A stretch of DNA of 64,000 bases, from the NCBI GenBank assembly GCA_021820965.1, contig JAKACZ010000012.1:1-64000 (forward strand), given 5' to 3'. Numbering within the stretch: position 1 is the stretch's first letter; each line of letters begins with the position of its first letter. The stretch comes from Bacillota bacterium. Its GTDB lineage: Bacteria > Bacillota > Sulfobacillia > Sulfobacillales > Sulfobacillaceae. The notes below the pieces were generated by a model. The model was not told where the DNA came from and searched no databases. It worked only from the letters and a program-made list of their open reading frames with translations. A program made the position numbers and the translations under genes. Positions 8,129-17,649 of the stretch are shown piece after piece.

Positions 8129-10074
8129 TAACCGCCTCCTCCGGAGGAGGGAGGCGACGACGGCGACGATGGTGACGACGACGGGGGTGAGGGAGAAGGC
8201 GACGAACTGGACGCCGTCTGCGGGGTTAGCCTTCGGCCCGGCTGCACCTTCCCGTTCAGGAAGTCCACCAGCTGCCCGTAGCTTCCATACCAGGTTACCG
8301 TCAGCGGCACCGTCTCCCCAGGGTTGACCTGTCGGTAAAAGACCTCTTCATTGCCCGCCTGGTCGGTGACAACTACCTTCAAGAGCGACTTGGGACTGGC
8401 GCTCGTGGAAATCGACAGCCGTACGTGAGAGATGTTTTTAGCCTGTGACGCACTAATCGCCGTCGGTCCCCTGGATTCGGTCACACTGACCGAGGTCACA
8501 CCGTTCAAACTGGAATATGGCGCCGGATTTTGGTCCATAATGGTATTCATCGGCTCGGTCGACCATTGCAGACTGGGCGTGCCGATCGTCACATTGGATT
8601 GGGCCAGCACGCTAGCCGCTTGCGACGGGGTCAGTCCCGTCAAATTGGGCATGACTGCTTGTGACTGAGACGATCCGCTCGACACCCAGAGGGTGACGGT
8701 GCTACCAACCGGCGCCGTGGTTCCCCCACCTGGACTCTGGCGAAAAACCTCACCCTTGGGCAGACTTGACACCCGCGTCCGCATTCTGACCTTGAATCCC
8801 AGTTTTTTCAACGCAGTCCTGGCAATATAAATGTCCTTTTGGCGAACGTCCGGCACCACTTTGCTGGTGGGGCCGGAAGACAAGATTAAGATAACCCGCT
8901 CACCTGACTTTAACGACGAGCCCGGCGACGGATCTTCTTTAACCACGTGATCTTTGGCGATTGAAGGTGAGGAGGCGTGGCCACCAACCGACGGGGTTAG
9001 ATGATGTTGGGCTAGCACGCGGCGTGCCTCGGCCAGCGACTTTCCCGTCAGGTTGGGCACGGTTTCCACCGGGGGATTGAGCCATCGATGGAAGGCATAG
9101 GCGCCGCCGCCCAGCACCAACAACAGCACGACAGCCACAATGACGTAAGGAAGCCACCTGCGACGTCGGCGGGTCAAAGCCCGCTCGGCCGCTCGGCCGC
9201 GGCCAGAGTCCTCCGGCTTTGGCACCGCTGGAGCCACCTCGATCGGCGGGTTTTCCGGATGTAACAAGCGGCCAATATCAAGCCTGAGGGCATGAGCCGA
9301 CTGGTAGCGTTCTGCCGGATCCTTACTCAAGGCGCGCTCCACCACGTCGGCCATCGGCGCGGGAATCTCAGGACGCAGCGCATCAACACGAGGCGGCTCA
9401 TCCTGAAGGTGCTTAATCGCCACGCCGATGGCGCTGTCACCTTCAAAGGGAAGTCTTCCCGTGAGCATTTCAAACATGACGATACCCAGCGAATAGAGGT
9501 CTGACTGGGGCCCAATGAGTTTCCCGCGTGCCTGTTCCGGGCTCAAATATTGCACCGTACCCAACAGCGACCCGGTATTGACCAAGGTTCCGGTTGTGGC
9601 CGCATAGGCAATGCCAAAGTCAGTCACTTTGACCTCACCTTCCGGGGTGAGCAAGATATTCTGCGGTTTGATGTCGCGGTGGACCAGTCTCCGCGCGTGT
9701 GCGACCTCAAGCCCTCGCGCCACTTGATCCGCAATCCCCAAGGCTACGTCCGGAGCCAGCGGAGCTTCCCGGTCAATCTTTTGTCTGAGAGTCTCGCCGG
9801 CCACCAACTCCATGACCATATAATGAACGTCGGGTTCGTCTCGGCCCACGTCATAGACTTGCACAATATGACGGTCCACCAAAGAAGCGGCCGCCCGGGC
9901 CTCTTGCTCAAACCGGCGCACCACCTCATCGTCTTCGGCCCACTGATGTTTTAGGATTTTCACAGCCACTAGCCGATTGAGGGTGATGTCTCGCGCGCGA
10001 TAGACCAATGACATGCCGCCGGTGCCGATGCGTTCCAGCACTTCGTAGCGGTTGCCTAAGATGTTACCGACCAT
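8128..10074 (-). CDS. prkC: PASTA-domain Ser/Thr protein kinase PrkC
   Basis: A membrane kinase that senses muropeptides and controls spore germination and envelope growth. The kinase domain (about 7-270) has IGTGGMSLVYRA, the VAVKILK lysine, HRDIKPQN and the DFG motif (VTDFGIA). A basic stop-transfer stretch and one transmembrane helix (about 308-330) follow. Then come three extracellular PASTA repeats, each starting with a VPNL/VPDV/MPNL-type strand. The C-terminus is a low-complexity Ser/Pro tail ending in Gly. ATG 10074 gives 648 residues; GTG 10083 is an alternative. The gene begins inside the end of prpC, its cognate phosphatase. Confidence 0.96.
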   Translation of the reverse strand: MVGNILGNRYEVLERIGTGGMSLVYRARDITLNRLVAVKILKHQWAEDDEVVRRFEQEARAAASLVDRHIVQVYDVGRDEPDVHYMVMELVAGETLRQKIDREAPLAPDVALGIADQVARGLEVAHARRLVHRDIKPQNILLTPEGEVKVTDFGIAYAATTGTLVNTGSLLGTVQYLSPEQARGKLIGPQSDLYSLGIVMFEMLTGRLPFEGDSAIGVAIKHLQDEPPRVDALRPEIPAPMADVVERALSKDPAERYQSAHALRLDIGRLLHPENPPIEVAPAVPKPEDSGRGRAAERALTRRRRRWLPYVIVAVVLLLVLGGGAYAFHRWLNPPVETVPNLTGKSLAEARRVLAQHHLTPSVGGHASSPSIAKDHVVKEDPSPGSSLKSGERVILILSSGPTSKVVPDVRQKDIYIARTALKKLGFKVRMRTRVSSLPKGEVFRQSPGGGTTAPVGSTVTLWVSSGSSQSQAVMPNLTGLTPSQAASVLAQSNVTIGTPSLQWSTEPMNTIMDQNPAPYSSLNGVTSVSVTESRGPTAISASQAKNISHVRLSISTSASPKSLLKVVVTDQAGNEEVFYRQVNPGETVPLTVTWYGSYGQLVDFLNGKVQPGRRLTPQTASSSSPSPSPPSSSPSSPSSPPSSGGGG

Positions 10075-10843
10075 CGCCGCCACCCCGCTCTGCCCCGTCT
10101 TCGGCCAATACCACCGTAATATTATCAGGCCCTCCGCGCTTCAGCGCATGCTCAATCAAGGCATCGATTAGGGCATATCCCGACAGCGACGAGCTTGAGT
10201 GCCAAATGTCCTCGTCCGTTAAGACCGCGGTTAACCCGTCCGTGCATAACAGCAGTCGGTTTCCCCGATTCCAGGGAATTTCTGTCACATCAATGCGAAC
10301 TCGGTCAAACGGACCGACCACCCGCGTCAGCACATGACGGTTCGGGTGCTGCTGAGCTTCTTCCGGCGTCAATCCTCCAGCCGCCTCCATCTCACCGGCA
10401 ACCGAATGGTCAATGGTGAGCCGTACCAAATGATCATCCAAAAGTTGATAAGCTCGAGAGTCCCCCACATGCGCCATGAACAGGCGGTCGGGAAAGACTA
10501 CCGCTGAGGTTAACGTGGTGCCCATCCCGGCCAAGGCTTGATCGCGCTGACCCGATTCGAAAATGCGGCGGTTGGCCCGGGAGACCGCCGACGCCAACTG
10601 GGCCATGTCAAAGGCACCCGAACCGATAGCATCATCCAACGTTTCCAGGGCTATGCGGCTGGCCTCCTGTCCAGCCGGACCGCCTCCAACCCCGTCCGCG
10701 ACCGCTACCAATACGCCACTATTGGCGACCGGGCGCATCAAATAGGCGTCCTCATTGTTGGGCCGCTTCAACCCACGATGGCTCCGCCCGTACGTTCTCA
10801 GGGTGATACCGGTACCTCCTCCCCCAACCGCAGCTGACCGCAT
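10064..10843 (-). CDS. prpC: PP2C-type protein phosphatase PrpC
   Basis: Removes phosphate from PrkC and its substrates. PP2C motifs are present: RPNNEDAYL, VADGVGGGPAG, HVGDSRAYQL, LCTDGLTAVL and GGPDNITVVL. Only the ATG at 10843 is a standard start that keeps the conserved first strand (LRTYGRSHRGL). It lies 46 nt inside rlmN and has no clear ribosome site. A very good GGGAGGAGGT lies further in, at an ideal 6 nt before an ATC and about 12 nt before a CTG (LRTYG). Initiation at a non-standard codon there is therefore possible, giving about 247 residues. Confidence 0.94.
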   Translation of the reverse strand: MRSAAVGGGGTGITLRTYGRSHRGLKRPNNEDAYLMRPVANSGVLVAVADGVGGGPAGQEASRIALETLDDAIGSGAFDMAQLASAVSRANRRIFESGQRDQALAGMGTTLTSAVVFPDRLFMAHVGDSRAYQLLDDHLVRLTIDHSVAGEMEAAGGLTPEEAQQHPNRHVLTRVVGPFDRVRIDVTEIPWNRGNRLLLCTDGLTAVLTDEDIWHSSSSLSGYALIDALIEHALKRGGPDNITVVLAEDGAERGGGDGR

Positions 10844-11862
10844 GCCGCATCAATCTCTTGGCCTAATTCTCTCCGTATCGTACAGGATATTCCGTATTCT
10901 TGCACGATGCCTTGAAAACGCCGCACATGCGCAAAAGGTGACGGCTTAAAGGGATGTTCTTCGACTGGATTCCACGGAATCAAATTGACGTGATTGGGGA
11001 AGCCGCGAATCAGGCGGCCCAGCTCATGCGCCGTTGCCTCATCATCATTGACGCCCTTTAACAGCAAATACTCAAAGGTTAACCGCCGTCCCGTTTTCTC
11101 CACATAGTACCGGCACATCGGAATCAGCTGCGTGAGCGGATAGGCCCGATTGATAGGCATCAGTTGCAGCCGCAGCCGATCATTGGGCGCATGCAGCGAG
11201 ACCGCCAGTGTCACCGGAAGTCCGCTGTCCGCCAGCTGCTTCATGCGCGGCACCAGACCGCTGGTCGAAACCGTGATGTGCCGGTAACTGATGTTGAGCC
11301 CGGCCGGATCGTGAACCAATTCCAAAAACCGCATCAACGCGGCAAAATTATCCAACGGTTCGCCGATCCCCATGACGTCCACGCGGCTCACTCTGGTGCC
11401 TTGCGGGGCCAAGATGCGGTTGGCAAACGCCACCTGGTCGGCCATTTCGCCCGCAGTCAATTGGCGAACTCGACCTTTCAGACCGGATGCACAAAACTTG
11501 CAGCCCATCGCACAGCCAACCTGCGACGAGACACAGACGCTATAACCGTAGCGGTGCGGCAATAGCACCGTTTCTACGCGCTGACTGTCTTGCATCGCCA
11601 ACAGCAATTTGGTGGTCCCGTCCTCTGCCGCCTGCGTCTCAACTGGTGTGAGCCGTCTCAAGGGATAGCGTTGGGCCATCACCTGCTGAAGCGTCTTGGG
11701 CCAGACGCGCACGGCGTCATACGACTCCGCCCGCTGCCGCCACAGCCACTCGAACAACTGCCGTGCTCGGAACCTCGGCTGGCCTTCGTCGTGAAGGAGT
11801 TGGGCCAGCTCGGCCGGGGTCATCGACAGGACGTCCCCCCAGTCCACCCGGCTTCGCGTCAT
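10798..11862 (-). CDS. rlmN: Dual-specificity 23S rRNA/tRNA adenine-C2 methyltransferase RlmN
   Basis: A radical-SAM methyltransferase that makes m2A at 23S rRNA A2503 and at tRNA A37. The CxxxCxxC cluster motif is seen as CAMGCKFC. MGIGEPLDN is typical for SAM binding, and LAVSLHAPND and the C-terminal SCTIRRELGQEIDAACGQL hold the family's conserved Cys residues. ATG 11862 gives 354 residues and has AAAGGA eight bases upstream. It follows rsmB with a 4-nt gap, as in the Bacillus cluster. Confidence 0.96.
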   Translation of the reverse strand: MTRSRVDWGDVLSMTPAELAQLLHDEGQPRFRARQLFEWLWRQRAESYDAVRVWPKTLQQVMAQRYPLRRLTPVETQAAEDGTTKLLLAMQDSQRVETVLLPHRYGYSVCVSSQVGCAMGCKFCASGLKGRVRQLTAGEMADQVAFANRILAPQGTRVSRVDVMGIGEPLDNFAALMRFLELVHDPAGLNISYRHITVSTSGLVPRMKQLADSGLPVTLAVSLHAPNDRLRLQLMPINRAYPLTQLIPMCRYYVEKTGRRLTFEYLLLKGVNDDEATAHELGRLIRGFPNHVNLIPWNPVEEHPFKPSPFAHVRRFQGIVQEYGISCTIRRELGQEIDAACGQLRLGEEVPVSP

Positions 11863-11866
11863 GCTC

Positions 11867-13186
11867 TCAGTCCTTTCGCAGGCGGGCAATGAAAAACCCG
11901 TCCATTCCTAAATCGCCGGGAGCCAATGTCAGCATCCCGTCCGTCACAAAATCGCGCAGCGCAGCATGCGGCAAAAATGGTGTCACGTCTTCCCGCACCA
12001 GCCCCAGGCGATCCGGCCCAACCCGTTCCAACACTTCTATGGTTTCCTCCGGCTCCGCAGAGCAGGTACTGTAGACAATGACCCCGCCGGATGGCTTGGC
12101 CAGCTCCGCCGCCGCCCGCAATAGCTCCTGTTGGCGGGCACTGAGTGCCCGAAGGTCATCGGGCGCCTTGCTCCATCGCCCGTCAACACGTCGCCTCAGC
12201 ACGCCTAACCCGCTGCACGGCGCATCTAAAATGATCCGATCATAGGTTGATCTGTGTTGAGCGGCATAGCCCTCTGCCGCCGAATGGGCCAGTTCCACTC
12301 GGTCGTGGTATCCGGTCCGTTTAAGGTTTTCGCTAAAGAGCGCGAGTCGCGGCTTAGACACATCCAGTCCCGTCAGCCGAACCGCGCCATCGGTGCGTTC
12401 CAGCACATGCAGAGCTTTTCCTCCGACGCCCGCGGCCATGTCAATAATGCGGTCTCCCGGCTTTGGGTCCAGAATCCAACCGACCAGCATTCCGCTTTCG
12501 TCCTGCACAGTGGCCAAACCCCGGCGAAATGCCGGCAAATCCTCCAGCCATAGTGACCCTTGCACTCGCACCGCCTCAGGCAGATAAGCTGAGGGCTCCG
12601 CCGCCACCCCGAGATTGGCCAATTCCTCCAGCACCGCGTTGCGCGTCGTCCGGCTCAGGTTCACGCGAAGCATCAGCGGGGGCACCCGATTATCCGCTTC
12701 CAGGATTGATACCAGCCGTGGCCCGTAGCGCGCCCTCCACCGCTCTACCAGCCAATCCGGGTGAGAAAAGCGCTCTCCCAACGAGAGGTGGTCGGGATCG
12801 GGTGGGCGCGATTGGGCCCGCCTAAGAACCGCGTTGACCAGGCCTGCCGCCCTGGGCTGGACGACTTTGGCTTGTTCCACCGCGGCGTGAACTGCCGCGT
12901 ACGCCGGCACCCGATCCAGCCAGCCCATCTGGAACAACGCCAGTCGTAAAATGTCGCGAATGTCCGGACTGAGGCGCCCGCGCTGAAACGGACGCATCCA
13001 GGCGTCAAGGTATCGTCGGTGGCGCAAAACACCATACACCAGCTGGGCCGTCAGCGCACGGTCGGCGCTTTTCATTGTCTCGGCGGCAGCAATGGCCTCG
13101 CTGACCGGCGTTCCCCGGCGCACGCGGCGCAAGGCCGCCAGCGCTTGGTCGCGAGCCACACCTGCAGCCGTTACTGTAGATGGCAT
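11867..13186 (-). CDS. rsmB: 16S rRNA (cytosine-967-C5)-methyltransferase RsmB
   Basis: Methylates C967 of 16S rRNA. An N-terminal NusB-like RNA-binding domain (about 1-140) is followed by the SAM-dependent domain with DMAAGVGGKALHV, DAPCSGLGVLRR and the catalytic Cys in YSTCS. ATG 13186 is used because GGGGGGAG stands just upstream and the NusB-like part begins there; 439 residues is the usual length. It overlaps the end of fmt by 16 nt, implying coupled translation. Confidence 0.95.
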   Translation of the reverse strand: MPSTVTAAGVARDQALAALRRVRRGTPVSEAIAAAETMKSADRALTAQLVYGVLRHRRYLDAWMRPFQRGRLSPDIRDILRLALFQMGWLDRVPAYAAVHAAVEQAKVVQPRAAGLVNAVLRRAQSRPPDPDHLSLGERFSHPDWLVERWRARYGPRLVSILEADNRVPPLMLRVNLSRTTRNAVLEELANLGVAAEPSAYLPEAVRVQGSLWLEDLPAFRRGLATVQDESGMLVGWILDPKPGDRIIDMAAGVGGKALHVLERTDGAVRLTGLDVSKPRLALFSENLKRTGYHDRVELAHSAAEGYAAQHRSTYDRIILDAPCSGLGVLRRRVDGRWSKAPDDLRALSARQQELLRAAAELAKPSGGVIVYSTCSAEPEETIEVLERVGPDRLGLVREDVTPFLPHAALRDFVTDGMLTLAPGDLGMDGFFIARLRKD

Positions 13187-14097
13187 GTGCGCTCCCCCCG
13201 AACCCCCCGCACAAAATCGCCCGGGGTCATCGGTCGCCGGCCAGCCGGTTGAATCCAACCAATCCGAAGCATTCCGCGTCCACTGGCGACCAGCCACTCA
13301 TTACCATCCAAGACGGCCGTTCCGGGTCGGCCGCTCGGCTCTCCATGCTGCGCTTTTGCCCGGAGAATCTTGACGCGAAGCTCACTCAGCATCGTATAGG
13401 CACCGGGGTCGGGCGTCATGCCGCGAACCCAGCCGTCAAGCTCAACGGCGGAACGCTCCCAGTCCAGCCGTCCGGCATCAGAGGCAAACTTGGGGGCAAA
13501 CGTGACCCCGTCTTCCGGCTGGGGCCGGGCCGAGAGAGGTCCTTCCCCTTGAGACGACAGCACCGCCAGCCAAAGCTCCGCCCCCGCGTCAGCCAGCTTC
13601 ACGGCCAAGTCGCCGGTGGTGTCATCCGGCTCGATGGCCACGGCCGATTGCGCGACAATGGGTCCGGTATCAATGCCGGCATCCATCCGCATTAGGGTGG
13701 TGCCGGTCTCGCTATCTCCCGCCAGAATCGCCCAGGCGATGGGGTTGGGGCCGCGCCAGCGCGGCAGCAGTGACGCGTGTAGGTTGTATGCCCCGTACCG
13801 CGGCAAGTCCAACAGCCAAGGGCGCAGGATCCGGCCGAACGCCGCGGTTAAGATGTAGTCGGGTGAAAACGCTTCGAGTTCGTGTCGCACCGCCACCAGG
13901 CTAGCCGGCTGCACCAGGGGGATGCCCTGGGACTGGGCCCATTCGGCCACAGGCGAGGGTGTCATGCGTCGATGCCGCCCGGTTGGCCTGTCCGGTTTGC
14001 TGACAACCAAAAAGGTGTCATGGGTCCGCCGGATCCGAGCCAGAATCCGCCGGGCGTACTCGGGCGTTCCCATAAAGACAATCCGCGTCACGCTCAC
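13171..14097 (-). CDS. fmt: Methionyl-tRNA formyltransferase
   Basis: Formylates initiator Met-tRNA. It is a 308-residue protein with the N-terminal formyltransferase fold (VFMGTPEYARRIL), the active-site block HASLLPRWRGPNPIAW and DAGIDTGPIV, and a C-terminal tRNA-binding domain. It lies directly after priA. In Bacillus def (peptide deformylase) lies between priA and fmt; here only 6 nt separate them and def is absent, so it must be elsewhere in the genome. Confidence 0.96.
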   Translation of the reverse strand: MSVTRIVFMGTPEYARRILARIRRTHDTFLVVSKPDRPTGRHRRMTPSPVAEWAQSQGIPLVQPASLVAVRHELEAFSPDYILTAAFGRILRPWLLDLPRYGAYNLHASLLPRWRGPNPIAWAILAGDSETGTTLMRMDAGIDTGPIVAQSAVAIEPDDTTGDLAVKLADAGAELWLAVLSSQGEGPLSARPQPEDGVTFAPKFASDAGRLDWERSAVELDGWVRGMTPDPGAYTMLSELRVKILRAKAQHGEPSGRPGTAVLDGNEWLVASGRGMLRIGWIQPAGRRPMTPGDFVRGVRGERTCHLQ

Positions 14098-14103
14098 ACC
14101 CCC

Positions 14104-16257
14104 CTACATCAAAAAGTACGGATCGCGGGTAATGCTGAGCTGCCCAATTTCCGAGGCCAGCCGCTTCAAATCCTTGCCCAACTGCGTATTGCGCCCCGGC
14201 TCAAAGCTCTTCATGAGTATATGGTAACGATACTGGCCCCGTACTTTCGCCAGCGGCGCCGGCGCCGGTCCCAACACCTCGGCCCGCGTCCATCGCTGGC
14301 GAAGATATCCCGCGGCCCGCCCAGCCTTTTCGGACACGTCTGCCTCTCTTTCGCCTTCCAAGACCAAAAGCCATAGCTCCGCAAACGGCGGATAGCGGGT
14401 GGCCGAACGAAATGCAATCTCCTCGTGATAGAAATGCTCATAGTCGTGGTCTTGCGCCAAGCTGACGGCGTAGTGATCGGGATTGTAGGTTTGGATAATC
14501 ACCTGACCCGGGATTTGCCCACGGCCTGAACGGCCGCCCGCCTGCACGAGCAATTGAAACGTGCGCTCGGCACTACGATAATCAGGCAGGTGCAGTGCCG
14601 TATCGGCCGCCACCACCCCGACTAAACTCACTCCGGGGAAATCCATGCCCTTGGCAATCATCTGCGTGCCGACCAGCACATCGGCGTCACCGCGGTAAAA
14701 GCGATGATATAAATCGGCGTAGTCCTGAGGCCGCGTTAGTGTGTCCCGGTCGGCGCGGACAATCCTGGCGGCGGGAAAAAGGCGCTCCACTTCCGCCACC
14801 ACACGCTCGGTGCCGGCGCCAAAATACCGGATTTTTTCGCTCCCACATTCCGGACAATGACTGGGCACGGGAAAATCGCGAAGACAATAGTGACAGTTGA
14901 GACGCGACTGGGCCTGATGATAGGTCAACGATACCGAGCAGTCCGGACACTGGAGCGCCTGGCCACAGGCGCGGCAGAGCACAAAGGTGGAAAAACCGCG
15001 CCGATTCAAAAACAGGATGACCTGTTCTTGACGCCCGAGTGTTTGCGCCAGGGCGCGCTGAAGCTTGCGGCTGAAAATGTCGCGGTGGCCGTCTTGAAGT
15101 TCCTGGCGCATGTCAACCAGTGCCACACTGGGCAGCGAGCGTCCCAGTACCCGCTCGGGCAAACGCCTGTATCCGATTTTTCCGGTTTCAGCCGCGTGCC
15201 GCGATTCAATAGACGGGGTGGCACTGCCCAGCACCACCGTTGCGCCTTCTTTCTGCCCGCGCCACAGCGCCACCTCGCGCGCATGGTAGCGGGGATGCTC
15301 TTCCTGCTTGTAGCTTGGTTCGTGCTCTTCGTCAAGCACAATGACGCCCAAGTGTGGGAAGGGCAAAAAGACGGCCGAGCGCGCGCCCACCACCACGCTG
15401 ACTTCGCCTAGGCGCACCGCGTCCCAGGTGGAGCGCCGCTCCGATTGGGACAGACCGGAGTGCCACACCGCCACTTCTTGCCCGAAACGCGCCCGAAAGC
15501 GCGTCACGATCTGCGGCGTCAAGGAGATTTCGGGCAGTAGCACCAATGATTGGCGCTCGGCTGCCAGCGCCTCTGCAATAAGCGCCAGGTACACTTCCGT
15601 CTTGCCCGACCCGGTCACACCTTCCAAAAGCCACGGACGCCCCGGCGTGCGCAACAAAGCGCTCAGCGCGTCACTCTGGTGGTGGGTGAGCATGTGCGCC
15701 CCCTCGTGCGGGCCGGCGGTGAGGGGAGCCCGCATGAGTACTTCTAAAGCTTCTTCGGCGACCAGCGCCCTAAGCGCCGGGCCGGCATTGGGAAACGCAT
15801 CCAAAACGGTCCGGCGGTCCATGACTTGGTGCTGGGCAATATACTCGTAGACCTCTTGTTTCACGGACGGCCTTCCGCGCCGCACGCCGACCGCCCGGTA
15901 CCACACCGCCTGCGGCCGCGCGCCTCGCTCTCGGCGCACCGCCGCCGGGATCATTGCCCGAAGCGCTTGCGCCAGGTAACAGAGGTAGCGATCACTCATC
16001 CATTCGGCCAATTCCAGCAAGGCAGGGGTGAGCACCGGGTCGGGACGGCGAAGCGCTTCCACCTCGCGCGTGCCGGGACCGGGCTCGCCCGAGTACAGTG
16101 AGCGAACCACGCCGGCTACCCGGGATGATCGGAACGGTACGGTGACCAGTTGTCCGACGGCCACGCGTCCTGCTAAAGACGGAGGAACCCGGTAGGTAAA
16201 CGGACGATCGAGAGCCTCCACCACCCGGTCGATAATAACGTCCGCTAGCTTTTCCAC
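14104..16257 (-). CDS. priA: Primosomal protein N' (replication restart helicase PriA)
   Basis: Loads the replisome at repaired forks. Motifs: Walker A EGVTGSGKTEVYL, DEEH box (VLDEEHEPSYKQ), a cysteine-rich zinc-binding insert (CRACG, CPDC, CHYC, CPECGS), then the C-terminal helicase half (GTQMIAKGMDFPGVSLVG, QAGGRSGRG). GTG at 16257 is chosen: GGAGGGAG lies 4 nt upstream and the protein then begins EKLADVIIDRVV, matching the family. The result is 717 residues. A longer in-frame reading would lie wholly over coaBC and is not credible. It overlaps coaBC by 13 nt. Confidence 0.95.
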   Translation of the reverse strand: MEKLADVIIDRVVEALDRPFTYRVPPSLAGRVAVGQLVTVPFRSSRVAGVVRSLYSGEPGPGTREVEALRRPDPVLTPALLELAEWMSDRYLCYLAQALRAMIPAAVRRERGARPQAVWYRAVGVRRGRPSVKQEVYEYIAQHQVMDRRTVLDAFPNAGPALRALVAEEALEVLMRAPLTAGPHEGAHMLTHHQSDALSALLRTPGRPWLLEGVTGSGKTEVYLALIAEALAAERQSLVLLPEISLTPQIVTRFRARFGQEVAVWHSGLSQSERRSTWDAVRLGEVSVVVGARSAVFLPFPHLGVIVLDEEHEPSYKQEEHPRYHAREVALWRGQKEGATVVLGSATPSIESRHAAETGKIGYRRLPERVLGRSLPSVALVDMRQELQDGHRDIFSRKLQRALAQTLGRQEQVILFLNRRGFSTFVLCRACGQALQCPDCSVSLTYHQAQSRLNCHYCLRDFPVPSHCPECGSEKIRYFGAGTERVVAEVERLFPAARIVRADRDTLTRPQDYADLYHRFYRGDADVLVGTQMIAKGMDFPGVSLVGVVAADTALHLPDYRSAERTFQLLVQAGGRSGRGQIPGQVIIQTYNPDHYAVSLAQDHDYEHFYHEEIAFRSATRYPPFAELWLLVLEGEREADVSEKAGRAAGYLRQRWTRAEVLGPAPAPLAKVRGQYRYHILMKSFEPGRNTQLGKDLKRLASEIGQLSITRDPYFLM

Positions 16258-17438
16258 CCGGCTCCCTCCCGGATGCGCTCCGCCACCCAATCCAGCAGTA
16301 GAGCCGCTGCTTGGTCTTTGTCGCGTCCCAACGGGCGGGTTCCCGTATCCGTGGAAAGCCAGGAGTCGTGCGGGTCTTCCCCAAATCCGCGCCCACCGCC
16401 AACCATGTTGGCCACCACCGCATCGAGTCCTTTTTTGCGCCGTTTCGCCTCCGCCCGTGCCGGGGCGTCCTCTGTCTCCGCAGCAAAGCCAATCATGAGC
16501 TTTTTCCCGCGATGCTGGTCTGCGATCGTGCGAATCACGTCGGGATTGGGCTCCATCTCCCACTCGCGTCCTAGACTCTCTTTATGCACTTTGGTACCAA
16601 CCGGATGAGCAGGCCGAAAATCGGAGACGGCAGCTGCCCCGATATACACCTCGGCGGACACGATGGCATCCTGAACAACTTCCAGCATGTCAACGGCACT
16701 GACGACCGGCCGCTTTTGAACAGCCGGATGAAGCGGCAAGTTCACGCGCGGGCCGGAAACTAACACAACCGCTGCCCCGCGCCGGGCCGCTTGATTGGCA
16801 ATCGCAACGCCCATTCGTCCAGTCGACGGATTGGTTAACAGCCGCACCGGATCGAAGTGCTCCCAGGTTGCCCCAGCCGTCACCACCATGCGCACGCCCG
16901 CTAAATCTTTGACGGCCACGGCATCCCTCAGGGCTTCCACCAGTTCGTGGGGCTCCGCCATGCGTCCAACGCCCGTTCGTCCCGACGCCAGGCGGCCTTC
17001 GCGCGGACCCACCACGATTACGCCGTCCTCCTTTAGAATTCTGACATTAGCTTCGGTGCGCGGATGCTGCCACATGTCCGGTTCCATAGCCGGCGCCACC
17101 AGCACCGGACCGCGAAACCCGAGATACACCAACGACAGCATGTTATCGGCCGTGCCTTGTGCCAGACGTGCCAGAAGCGAGGCAGTGGCCGGCGCAACCA
17201 CCATCGCTTGGGCCCAGTGGGATAGGGTAATGTGGGACAGCGGACCCTCCGGCTCGTCCTCGACGCCAATCGCCACGGCACCACCGCTCAGCGCCCGAAA
17301 AGTTAACGGCGACACAAATTCTGTCGCCGTCGGCGTCATAATGACTCGTACTTCCTCGCCGGCTTGCACTAGCCGGCTAACCAGCTCACACGCCTTATAG
17401 GCCGCGATGCCCCCCGACACCCCGACGATGACACGCAT
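16245..17438 (-). CDS. coaBC: Bifunctional phosphopantothenoylcysteine decarboxylase / phosphopantothenate-cysteine ligase
   Basis: Catalyses two consecutive steps of coenzyme A synthesis. The N-terminal flavin-dependent CoaC half (about 1-185) has GVSGGIAAYKACEL, the active-site His region (LSHITLSHW) and PAMEPDMW. The substrate clamp reads LASGRTGVGRM, with Ser where Escherichia coli Dfp has Cys. The C-terminal CoaB half carries VTAGATWEHFDPVR and the TNPSTGRMG motif, and MIGFAAET near the end. 397 residues, usual length. It follows rpoZ by one base. Confidence 0.96.
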   Translation of the reverse strand: MRVIVGVSGGIAAYKACELVSRLVQAGEEVRVIMTPTATEFVSPLTFRALSGGAVAIGVEDEPEGPLSHITLSHWAQAMVVAPATASLLARLAQGTADNMLSLVYLGFRGPVLVAPAMEPDMWQHPRTEANVRILKEDGVIVVGPREGRLASGRTGVGRMAEPHELVEALRDAVAVKDLAGVRMVVTAGATWEHFDPVRLLTNPSTGRMGVAIANQAARRGAAVVLVSGPRVNLPLHPAVQKRPVVSAVDMLEVVQDAIVSAEVYIGAAAVSDFRPAHPVGTKVHKESLGREWEMEPNPDVIRTIADQHRGKKLMIGFAAETEDAPARAEAKRRKKGLDAVVANMVGGGRGFGEDPHDSWLSTDTGTRPLGRDKDQAAALLLDWVAERIREGAGWKS

Positions 17439-17439
17439 T

Positions 17440-17649
17440 TTACTTGATGCCGGACGGCGGTACTTCCACCGATACCAGCCCGCGCTGGATCTCTTCCAAG
17501 GCGATGGTCACCGGTTTGGTCGCATGCACATCGACCAAAGGCTGGAACCCGTCCATAATGGCCCGCCCGCGCCGCGCCGCCGCCACCACCAGCGCGTATT
17601 TGCTCTTGGTTTCATTCACCAACTCTTCCACCGAGGCTGCTTTCGCCAC
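17440..17649 (-). CDS. rpoZ: RNA polymerase omega subunit
   Basis: A 69-residue omega subunit that supports RNA polymerase assembly. Family signatures [14 protein letters not shown] and [13 protein letters not shown] are present. It lies directly between remA and coaBC with no spacer. In Bacillus, gmk (guanylate kinase) separates remA and rpoZ; it is missing here, so the gene must sit elsewhere. Confidence 0.94.
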   Translation of the reverse strand: MAKAASVEELVNETKSKYALVVAAARRGRAIMDGFQPLVDVHATKPVTIALEEIQRGLVSVEVPPSGIK

